From Bacteroidetes bacterium UBA6491 (GTDB lineage Bacteria; Bacteroidota; Bacteroidia; NS11-12g; UBA9320), in the NCBI GenBank assembly GCA_002436505.1, contig DJML01000058.1:1-27179 (forward strand): a DNA stretch of 27,179 bases. The letters are read 5' to 3'. Each line of letters starts with the position of its first letter. The stretch's first letter is position 1. Positions 16,724-22,952 of this stretch are shown piece by piece. A program made the position numbers and the translations under genes. The notes below the pieces were generated by a model, which saw nothing but the letters and a program-made list of their open reading frames with translations, was not told the DNA's origin and made no database searches.

Positions 16724-16840
16724 TTAAAATGCTGATTTTTAACTTACTAACACCAATATAACCCCATTGATAAAGCATCCCTTTTCTCGTGGCACAGAAA
16801 TTGAACCTTTCCAAACAAGTCGTTTAAAAATATTTATAGT

Positions 16841-17290
16841 ATGTCGCGTATTGAAGATGAGATAAGATGGTCTTTTGAAAGTGAACAGGAGAAAGCATGG
16901 AACAATGTAATATACTCCAGTGACTGGATGAAGAAATTCCGTAAAGCAATTGTCAAGCCTTACCTGATATCAGATGCTGAATATGATGTATTAAAAGTAC
17001 TCGAGATCGGTAAAGGGATCCCACTTTCCATTGCAACTATTAAAAACCGCCTTGCGGACAAGAAGAATGCTTCCAGTAAAGTAATCACATTACTGGAAGA
17101 GAAAAACTACATCGAATCTTGTCAAAGTCACAACCTCCACGTTTTTGGCTACCGGATAACACGGAAAGGAATAAATTTCCTGAACCAGATCGACGGGGAG
17201 GTTAGCGACAGAATTAAGAATACCTTCGGAAGGATAAATCAAAACGAAGCGCGACTCCTGAATCACCTTCTGGACAAGCTTAGAGGATAG
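16841..17290 (+). CDS. MarR-like winged-helix regulator
   Basis: The 149-residue protein has no signal peptide. Residues about 40-115 follow the MarR winged-helix pattern: ISDAEYDVLKVLE (helix 2), a loop, SIATIKNRL, the recognition helix region ASSKVITLLEEKNYIES, a wing and ITRKGINFLNQI. A C-terminal helix, NEARLLNHLLDKL, fits the dimerisation region. The first 40 residues (MSRIEDEIRWSFESEQEKAW) are an amphipathic helical extension. It lacks close neighbours on the same strand, and palindromes lie ahead of it (16700-16711). The effector and targets are unknown. Confidence 0.75.
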   Translation: MSRIEDEIRWSFESEQEKAWNNVIYSSDWMKKFRKAIVKPYLISDAEYDVLKVLEIGKGIPLSIATIKNRLADKKNASSKVITLLEEKNYIESCQSHNLHVFGYRITRKGINFLNQIDGEVSDRIKNTFGRINQNEARLLNHLLDKLRG

Positions 17291-17539
17291 CCCTACTTTT
17301 ACTCCCGCTCCCTTGTGATTTTCACTGGCAGTTTCTCATAAATCCCGGTCACTATGTCCGTGTCATTGCAATGACCCGGGTCTCTCCCTCCTAATAACAC
17401 TGATTTATTTCAGATTTAACAATTTTCAGTTCCCCAACTGCTGCTCGTAAGAATATTAATATTTACCTTAGTATGTGCCTGGGGCGTGTTGTGTCACTTC
17501 CCGTCCTTTCAGGATAGAGTGGAATTCAAAATCAGTATT
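17291..17539. other. 249-bp gene-free stretch with nested palindromes
   Basis: The only structure seen is at 17344-17380. GTCATTGCAATGAC (17362-17375) is a perfect 14-bp palindrome. Alternatively CCCGGTCA (17344-17351) can pair with TGACCCGGG (17372-17380) apart from one bulged C. The two foldings exclude each other. A near-match -7 box TACCTTAG is at 17464-17471. I see no convincing gene in this stretch. Confidence 0.5.
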
Positions 17540-17962
17540 ATGGAAACAGGAGTATGGATAGACAGTCGCACTGCTTTCATCGTATCATTGGCAGAAGATG
17601 AAATTAAAACAAAAACTGTAAGATCAGAGATCGAGGAACATGAAAGGTTCCCCGGTGAAGGCAAAACTTTTGGCAGGTTCGGTGAACAATATCTGAACGA
17701 CGAGTCGTCAAAAGAAAAACGTTACGAACATCAGGTTCAAAACTACCTGGAATTGGTAGTCAAAGAACTTGACGATGCTACCTCAATCGTGATATTCGGA
17801 CCATCGGGAATGAAAACGGAGCTCGAAAAGATGTTAAAAGCAAATGATATTTTATCAGGCAAACTAGAAGTTGTGGTCTCCGCAGACAGCATGACAGAAA
17901 AACAAAAAATTGCCTGGGTCCGCGAATATTATGACAAAGCCGCGCCAAGAAAACTCTTCTAG
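17540..17962 (+). CDS. BaeRF / host-attachment-like protein (release-factor eRF1 domain relative)
   Basis: The protein is 140 residues from the ATG at 17540. An upstream non-ATG extension of 18 codons looks unlike protein, and family members start close to METGVWIDSRTAFIVSL. The pattern of a short strand pair at the N-terminus, a charged middle (HERFPGEGK, then EKRYEHQVQNYLELVV) and the core strand IVIFGPSGMKTELEKML followed by VVSADSMTEKQ is that of small stand-alone proteins related to the third domain of archaeal/eukaryotic release factor 1. Their role in bacteria is not established; some are annotated as translation-linked or host-attachment proteins. Its TAG stop overlaps the stop of the convergent transporter gene in a shared CTAG. 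Confidence 0.7.
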   Translation: METGVWIDSRTAFIVSLAEDEIKTKTVRSEIEEHERFPGEGKTFGRFGEQYLNDESSKEKRYEHQVQNYLELVVKELDDATSIVIFGPSGMKTELEKMLKANDILSGKLEVVVSADSMTEKQKIAWVREYYDKAAPRKLF

Positions 17963-19269
17963 GTTGAGGATTGTAGTTTCAGGTGAACTGCATCGAGCCT
18001 GTTCCCCTGTGATGAGAGAACCTTGAACTGAAAATGATCAATGTTTACGGTCTCCCCTTCCTGTGGTATGCTCTCATGCATGGCCATAATAAATCCGCCA
18101 AGAGTATCGTATTCCCCCTTTGGGATGTGTAAATTGTAAGTGCTGTTCAGATAATCGATTTCCAGTTTAGCTGAAAACTCAAATTCCAGGTCGGATATCT
18201 TTGTTTCAATGATCCCGTCATTCTCATCGTGTTCATCCTCTATTTCACCAAAGATCTCTTCAATGATATCCTCTGTTGTAACAATACCTGCCGTGCCACC
18301 GAATTCATCCACTACCAAAGCAATGCTTTTTCTATGTAAGGTAAAATCGTTCAGCAATTCGTTTACCGGCTTTGACTCGTTCGTGATAAGGATCGGGATA
18401 AGGATCGACTGAATGCTTTCCGGCCTCTTGAACATGTCTACATGATGCACGTAGCCAATGATGTGATCGATGTTATCCTTATAGATAAGAACCTTCGAAT
18501 GCCCAGACTCAATAAATAATTTTTCTAGATTTTCAACGGTATCCCCGTATTCGATACACACTAGTTCCGTTCTTGGCACCATGCAATCCCTCACCTTCAC
18601 ATTTCCAAACTCAAGGGCATTCTTTAATATATCCGTATCTACGTCATGTGCGCTTTCCTGATCAGAACCCTGCCCCTGACTTATATAATAATCCAGATCC
18701 ATTTTAGTGAAGGAAGGACTTTCTTCTGTGAACTCTTTTCTTAGGATCAAACGCAGCGTAGCCTTAGCCAGCCAGAGCGTAAACCTCACCAGTGGCAACA
18801 GTATCAGCGCAAAAACCTGAAATGGGTAGATCAACACACTCAGGATTCCTGACGGGTTCAGACGAAACAACGCTTTAGGTAAAAATTCTGCCAGCGTGAT
18901 CACAAAGAAGGTGGATATGACCGTAGCTATAAAGAGTTGAAGCGCCTCACCTGTTCCTGACATGTATGGCTCAAAAAGGGTGTGATGCAATATTTTCTCC
19001 ATTACCACACCATAGATCACAAGCGAAATATTGTTCCCTACTAGTATGGTACTGATGAACCGTGAAGGCGTTCGAAGATAACCCGCACAGATCTTTGCCC
19101 AGTGTACTCCCTGATTGCTCTTCAACTCGATCCTCAGTTTATTGGATGATAAGAAGGCGATCTCCAGCCCGGAGAAAAACGCCGACAACACGATCATCGA
19201 TATTACTATGAGTATTTCCTGTCCCAATTCATGCAAAGGTATGAAATAGCACGATTCTTCACTCCTCAT
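17959..19269 (-). CDS. CNNM/CBS-domain transporter-like protein (HlyC/CorC family)
   Basis: The protein is 436 residues from the ATG at 19269. The frame is open 14 codons further up (to 19311), but that extension is read from the GC-rich repeat at 19271-19398 and looks non-native. Domain order: CNNM (DUF21) membrane domain with about four hydrophobic helices (ILIVISMIVLSAFFSGLEIA through the segment starting TVISTFFVITLAEFLPKALF), then a pair of CBS domains (VRDCMVPRTELV through VDEFGGTAGIVTTEDIIEEI), then the CorC-HlyC C-terminal domain (GEYDTLGGFI). Relatives handle magnesium or cobalt. GldE of gliding bacteria is a homologue, but its usual neighbours and N-terminus are absent, so I do not call it GldE. 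It converges on the BaeRF-like gene with a 4-bp overlap. Confidence 0.9.
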   Translation of the reverse strand: MRSEESCYFIPLHELGQEILIVISMIVLSAFFSGLEIAFLSSNKLRIELKSNQGVHWAKICAGYLRTPSRFISTILVGNNISLVIYGVVMEKILHHTLFEPYMSGTGEALQLFIATVISTFFVITLAEFLPKALFRLNPSGILSVLIYPFQVFALILLPLVRFTLWLAKATLRLILRKEFTEESPSFTKMDLDYYISQGQGSDQESAHDVDTDILKNALEFGNVKVRDCMVPRTELVCIEYGDTVENLEKLFIESGHSKVLIYKDNIDHIIGYVHHVDMFKRPESIQSILIPILITNESKPVNELLNDFTLHRKSIALVVDEFGGTAGIVTTEDIIEEIFGEIEDEHDENDGIIETKISDLEFEFSAKLEIDYLNSTYNLHIPKGEYDTLGGFIMAMHESIPQEGETVNIDHFQFKVLSSQGNRLDAVHLKLQSST

Positions 19270-19270
19270 T

Positions 19271-19398
19271 TTTTGGGCGTTGCCCCCACCACGCTCCCAA
19301 AAAGGTCGCATGAGTACGGGCCCGGGCTATTCTCTTTTACTCCTCGCTATGCTGCGGGGTAACGCTGCTATCCCTAACGCTGGTCGGCAAGGCTAACC
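19271..19398. repeat. GC-rich structured intergenic element (REP-like, ends approximate)
   Basis: The stretch between two minus-strand genes is far more GC-rich than its surroundings and full of small symmetries. These are GGGC-GTT-GCCC (19275-19285), the 8-bp palindrome CGGGCCCG (19317-19324), a 6-bp stem CCTCGC/GCGGGG (19342-19347 with 19354-19359) and a direct repeat AACGCTG (19361-19367, 19376-19382). The wording ACTCCTCGCTATGCTGCGGGGT, then GCTATCCCTAACGC, resembles a dispersed intergenic repeat I recall from many Bacteroidota genomes. Only one copy is in this window, so repetition itself is not shown here. Confidence 0.65.
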
Positions 19399-19403
19399 GA
19401 TGA

Positions 19404-19781
19404 TCACAACAGTTCATGGAGATCCGCTTTAAGACAGCTTCTCCAAAAAGGCCGGATCGCTGTCGACCAGAACCGTAAAGTGGCAATCGATACATTTCTT
19501 AACTCTTGCTTCAATTCAAGCAATACAAATGAATGCACCTTCTCGTGTATGAAGAATGGTTTCAGATTCCACCACCCGGGATAATGGTTCTTGTAATACC
19601 GCCATGCCTTTACCCAGTCATCGAATACCGGCAACTGTAGCTCAAGATAATCAAACACCTCTTCCGAGGAATCGATCATGTATACGTAGTCTCCATTGCT
19701 GTTTCTTACTCTGGAAATTGCAATTGTAAAGTCACTTGACCCTGCTTCAAAATACCTTTGTTTATATATTTGATCTTTCAT
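19404..19781 (-). CDS. Unknown protein, 125 residues
   Basis: I do not recognise this family. The protein has no signal peptide or clear membrane segment. It is rich in aromatic residues (five tryptophans within W56-W103, e.g. WVKAWRYYKNHYPGWWNLKP), has an acidic stretch (IDSSEEVFDYLE), and its C-terminus is basic with LRFWSTAIRPFW. It is divergent from the WYL regulator, with a 75-bp gap that contains an inverted repeat, so it may be the regulator's target. The repeat-rich stretch separates it from the transporter gene downstream. Confidence 0.6.
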   Translation of the reverse strand: MKDQIYKQRYFEAGSSDFTIAISRVRNSNGDYVYMIDSSEEVFDYLELQLPVFDDWVKAWRYYKNHYPGWWNLKPFFIHEKVHSFVLLELKQELRNVSIATLRFWSTAIRPFWRSCLKADLHELL

Positions 19782-19816
19782 TGTCTTTAAGTTTGATTCA
19801 AATGAACAAGGTCAAA

Positions 19817-19833
19817 ATGCAGCCAGTCTGCAT
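19817..19833. promoter_or_regulatory. Inverted repeat between divergent genes, candidate WYL-regulator operator
   Basis: ATGCAG (19817-19822) and CTGCAT (19828-19833) are exact complements with a 5-bp spacer, placed near the middle of the 75-bp gap between the 125-residue gene and the WYL regulator gene. Position suggests an operator; the binding protein is inferred. Confidence 0.4.
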
Positions 19834-19856
19834 CGTAAAATTTTTATTTAAAAAAA

Positions 19857-20852
19857 ATGTCAGGAAATAAAGAAGCGCTTATCAGGTACCGCGCGATCAA
19901 CCGTTGCCTGAAGAACAGAAAGAATGCATCACGGGATCAGCTTATCTCTGCCTGCTCCGAAGCTGTAGGCACAGATGTTTCATGGCGCACCGTTGCTTCT
20001 GACATCCATGCCATGAGATACGACGAAGGCCTGAAGTTCTATGCCCCTATTGTCAATGAGAAAAGTATAGGTTATCGCTACGAGGACCCCTCCTACTCTA
20101 TCGATAATATCCCTCTTAGCGACCGCGATATGGATGCCCTCTCTTTTGCGTCCAGACTATTGAAACAGTACAGCTCAGTAGAAATATTCAAGCAGTTCGC
20201 GGATGCCGTTGAACGACTGAATGAAAGGGTCAGCCTCCCTTTTTCTGAGGAAACGGACAATGATGCCATTCTTGGCTTTGAACACGGCACACGTGATACA
20301 GGAAGCGAACATCTGAACCCACTGATCGAACTAATAAAAAACAAAACCGTCGCTAAAATCAGCTACCGATCGTTCGTTAGGTCAAGCAAAAAGGTTTACC
20401 ACATCCATCCATACTACCTTAAACAGTATCGCAATCGATGGTACCTCGTCGGCAGGCATGAAAAAACGGAAGGCATAAAGACGTTTGGGCTTGACCGAAT
20501 GCTTACCATTGAGCCGGATTATACGACAGGTTTTCGTCCGGCTTCCTTCAATTCGAATGTTTATTACCGTCATGCGATCGGTGTCTCAGTATTTGACACA
20601 CCGCCGATGGAGGTAAAATTGAAAGTAAGTGCCCTGCAGGCTCCCTATGTCCTGTCCATGCCCATCCATGGATCGCAAAAGATCCTGAGTCAATCCGATG
20701 ACGGCATTCTGATTTCTATCCATGTGATCATTAATTACGAGCTGATCAGCTCCATTCTGGCCATGGGCAAAGAAATACAGGTCATTTCGCCTCCTGAACT
20801 TATTGAAAACATCAGGGATCACCTTACGAAAAGCATGGCCCGATATTCGTGA
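19857..20852 (+). CDS. WYL-domain transcriptional regulator
   Basis: The 331-residue protein has an N-terminal helix-turn-helix region (about residues 7-60, YRAINRCLKNRKN onward, WRTVASDIHAM) and a WYL domain (about 135-230). The signature R-W195-Y-L-V-G and the flanking HPYYLKQYRNR and TFGLDRM are clear. A C-terminal WCX-like extension (about 245-325) completes the usual architecture. WYL domains sense ligands, often nucleic-acid or nucleotide-like, and such regulators control defence, DNA repair or metabolic genes. No defence genes are in this window. It is divergent from the unknown 125-residue gene, the best candidate target besides itself. Confidence 0.9.
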   Translation: MSGNKEALIRYRAINRCLKNRKNASRDQLISACSEAVGTDVSWRTVASDIHAMRYDEGLKFYAPIVNEKSIGYRYEDPSYSIDNIPLSDRDMDALSFASRLLKQYSSVEIFKQFADAVERLNERVSLPFSEETDNDAILGFEHGTRDTGSEHLNPLIELIKNKTVAKISYRSFVRSSKKVYHIHPYYLKQYRNRWYLVGRHEKTEGIKTFGLDRMLTIEPDYTTGFRPASFNSNVYYRHAIGVSVFDTPPMEVKLKVSALQAPYVLSMPIHGSQKILSQSDDGILISIHVIINYELISSILAMGKEIQVISPPELIENIRDHLTKSMARYS

Positions 20853-20923
20853 ACTGCTTAGAATTATCTACGCTTCAAGTACGGATTGTGACAATATCAC
20901 GGGTGCTATCCAATAGGAATAAA

Positions 20924-20931
20924 TATATTTG
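20924..20931 (+). promoter_or_regulatory. Candidate -7 promoter box of the OmpA/helix-hairpin-helix operon
   Basis: TATATTTG is an exact TAnnTTTG match ending 6 nt before the ATG at 20938, implying an almost leaderless transcript. No good -33 TTG lies at normal spacing. Confidence 0.42.
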
Positions 20932-20937
20932 TTATGC

Positions 20938-21765
20938 ATGAATCGTACGGTCATTATAATTCTCACCATCCTTTGGTTTGCTCTGGGAATGACCTATTAC
21001 CCTTTGGTCACTTCATCTGTAGTCAACCGATCTGTTCCCGTCCAGGACAACTTACATCCGGCAGATTCATCAACCGGCAGCGAACATAAGAGCAATATTA
21101 ACCTGCCATTGTACTTCGAACTCGACAAAAGTCTTCCGAACAAAGGCGACACCTACGACCAGTGGCTAAATGAGATCAGAGATGTCATAGGAGCAAAGGA
21201 CACCCTGCTGATAGTCGGCCTGTATTACAGTGGAGAGACAAACGGAGAGATCCTTGCAACAAGCCGTTCGCTTGCTGTCCAGCGAATGCTGAGTGAGGAT
21301 CTGGATCGCTCGAGGCTTGTGGTCGATTACAATCATGAGGTCCAAGCCGCTGGGAATGATCTCTGGGTTAAAGGGATCAGTACTGAGATCAGAAAGCTGG
21401 AACAGGCACAGTTGCTGACAGCAGAAGGCATCCGCATCGCATTCAATAAGGGCAGGATCAAATGGACCCAGGGAAACTCGGTAGAAAAGAAACTTTCTGA
21501 CATCCCTCCAAGATTAAAGAACTCCCCGGACTATTCGATCAAGGTAATAGCTCACACCAGTGCCTCCGGCACACCGGATGCTGACTATGAACTGGGAAGA
21601 AAACGCGCCTGGATCATTAAGAAATTTTTAATTGACATGGGGCTGAATGCCGACAGGATCAAAACCGAATCAAAAGGTTCTGAAATGCCGGAATTTGACA
21701 ATGCTGATTACGAAGGCAACGACAGAGCAATAGTTGAGGTCCGGTTAAGCGAAACAGAACAATGA
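20938..21765 (+). CDS. Membrane-anchored OmpA-like domain protein
   Basis: The protein is 275 residues from the ATG at 20938. A TTG three codons upstream is in frame but lies in the -7 box, and an ATG at 20934 is out of frame. Residues about 3-24 are one hydrophobic segment, an uncleaved anchor or signal. The C-terminal OmpA/MotB-like domain (about 175-270) shows the typical IKVIAHTSASG, then YELGRKRAWIIKKFLIDMGL and NDRAIVEVRL, a fold that binds peptidoglycan. An earlier stretch (about 55-120, LPLYFELDKSLPNKGDTYDQ onward, TSRSLAVQRMLSEDL) looks like a second, diverged copy. Its TGA overlaps the ATG of the next gene (ATGA), so the two are translationally coupled. Confidence 0.82.
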   Translation: MNRTVIIILTILWFALGMTYYPLVTSSVVNRSVPVQDNLHPADSSTGSEHKSNINLPLYFELDKSLPNKGDTYDQWLNEIRDVIGAKDTLLIVGLYYSGETNGEILATSRSLAVQRMLSEDLDRSRLVVDYNHEVQAAGNDLWVKGISTEIRKLEQAQLLTAEGIRIAFNKGRIKWTQGNSVEKKLSDIPPRLKNSPDYSIKVIAHTSASGTPDADYELGRKRAWIIKKFLIDMGLNADRIKTESKGSEMPEFDNADYEGNDRAIVEVRLSETEQ

Positions 21766-22304
21766 TGGCAATAAAACTTCCGGAAATACTCGTTGATGCA
21801 CCGATATGGTGGCGAATAGTTGAAATGGCCATATTTATGAGTGTTGCTTTTTTCCTGGGCTTCAGAGCTGGCAGAGGTGGAAGGCGTGAGATCAAAGGAA
21901 ACATTCCTGTTGGCAACACTATCCCGTCACGTGAAGAATTGTTCACTGATGAAAGTTCGCCCTGGCCCTCTACAGAAACTGAAATAGAAACCCCTCCTGA
22001 AATTATCCCTGAAAAATCTTCTGAAACAATAATTGCAGAAGCTTTCATCAGCAGCGATGAGGCAGATGATCTTACGAAAATTGACGGTATCGGACCAAAA
22101 CTGGCCTTGATACTCAAACAAAATGGCATCGCCAGCTTCGAGGAACTGTCAGCAACCTCCTCACTTACCTTAAGGAAAATACTGGACAATGAAGGACCGC
22201 AGTTCAAGGTGCACGACCCTACCTACTGGCCTAGACAGGCAGCATTGGCAAAAACAGGGAACTGGGGTGAGCTAAAAACGCTTCAGTCAGATTTACCCAA
22301 ATGA
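21762..22304 (+). CDS. Membrane-anchored helix-hairpin-helix domain protein
   Basis: The 180-residue protein has one N-terminal transmembrane helix (about 14-36, IWWRIVEMAIFMSVAFFLGF). A basic RGGRRE stretch follows, then a 55-residue Pro/Glu/Ser-rich linker. A C-terminal helix-hairpin-helix domain (about 102-178) opens with DDLTKIDGIGPKLALILK. The sequel DPTYWPRQAALAKTGNWGEL is a recurrent ending of this domain, seen in OmpA-linked and other envelope proteins. Helix-hairpin-helix domains usually bind DNA, but these may serve protein contacts. The ATG overlaps the OmpA-like gene's stop by 4 bp. It ends 7 bp before the stop of the convergent lipoprotein gene. Confidence 0.78.
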   Translation: MMAIKLPEILVDAPIWWRIVEMAIFMSVAFFLGFRAGRGGRREIKGNIPVGNTIPSREELFTDESSPWPSTETEIETPPEIIPEKSSETIIAEAFISSDEADDLTKIDGIGPKLALILKQNGIASFEELSATSSLTLRKILDNEGPQFKVHDPTYWPRQAALAKTGNWGELKTLQSDLPK

Positions 22305-22311
22305 CGTTCCA

Positions 22312-22824
22312 CTAGTCTTTTACAGGGATGTCATTGAATACCCCGTTATTTACAAACGCTGAATCAACGATCACAGGATCCTGTCCTGAATACTCAATTT
22401 GATATGCTTTTCCGGAAAAAGACCCAGAAAGCCGGTTCTTTTCGTGCTTTGTGATCGAAAACTGTCCATTGCCGATCATCCACTGCGCTGATCCAACATA
22501 AAAAATCCCGGTAGAAAGTTCACCGCTGGCGTCCAGAGAAAATGGTTGATTGACCAGTAACTCATCTTTTTGCGCTTTAAGCGCAAAGTCAGCAAGGATC
22601 GATCCCGATGCATCAAATCCTGTAATAAATATTTTGCTGCCGTAATCAGCAACAAACGATTTGGTTTCATAATTGACGCCTTTAAAATCATACTTTAGAT
22701 ACGCATTGTAGTTGTCCTGGTTTTTCGCAGGAGGATCGGTCGTGTCATCTTTACAGGAGTACAATCCTGAAGAGACTATAACGATCAACGATAGAATAGC
22801 AATTTGAAATCTTCTGTTCATCAT
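22312..22824 (-). CDS. Predicted surface-exposed lipoprotein of unknown function
   Basis: The 170-residue protein begins with a basic MMNRR, a hydrophobic core (about 8-19) and a lipobox ending G-L-Y-S-Cys24. The mature N-terminus C-K-D-D fits the lipoprotein export signal, lysine followed by two acidic residues, described for surface lipoproteins in Capnocytophaga and other Bacteroidota. So it may be flipped to the cell surface. The rest is beta-rich (about 45-165). I recognise no catalytic motif. The two-ATG start leaves one residue of doubt. It diverges from the PNGase-like gene. Confidence 0.75.
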   Translation of the reverse strand: MMNRRFQIAILSLIVIVSSGLYSCKDDTTDPPAKNQDNYNAYLKYDFKGVNYETKSFVADYGSKIFITGFDASGSILADFALKAQKDELLVNQPFSLDASGELSTGIFYVGSAQWMIGNGQFSITKHEKNRLSGSFSGKAYQIEYSGQDPVIVDSAFVNNGVFNDIPVKD

Positions 22825-22828
22825 ATAA

Positions 22829-22856
22829 CAAACTAATGAAAAAATATGCTATTCAA
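22829..22856 (-). promoter_or_regulatory. Promoter of the lipoprotein gene
   Basis: On the minus strand a TTG (22856-22854) is followed, after 17 nt, by TTAGTTTG (22836-22829), one mismatch from TAnnTTTG. The ATG lies 4 nt after it. Confidence 0.48.
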
Positions 22857-22895
22857 TGATTTCAACTTATATACATCGGCCAATTCACAAGTCAA

Positions 22896-22930
22896 TTTGT
22901 TGCAACAGCACCATGAATGGTTTAGCTTTG
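22896..22930 (+). promoter_or_regulatory. Promoter of the PNGase F-like gene
   Basis: TTTG at 22896-22899 and TTG at 22900-22902 both serve as possible -33 elements (23 and 20 nt spacers), ahead of TAGCTTTG (22923-22930), an exact -7 box. The ATG is 22 nt after it. TGTTGCAACA (22898-22907) is a 10-bp palindrome over the -33 region. Confidence 0.58.
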
Positions 22931-22952
22931 CCTACCATTTAGCAGTTACCAT

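Noticed and set aside
17486..17539. Upstream extension of the BaeRF-like protein to a GTG at 17486
   Set aside because: The 18 added residues have no family similarity, and the ATG at 17540 fits the family start.
17959..19311. Calling the CNNM/CBS protein GldE
   Set aside because: The N-terminus lacks the GldE-type sequence I recall and gldD, ssb or mutY are not adjacent; only the general family is supported.
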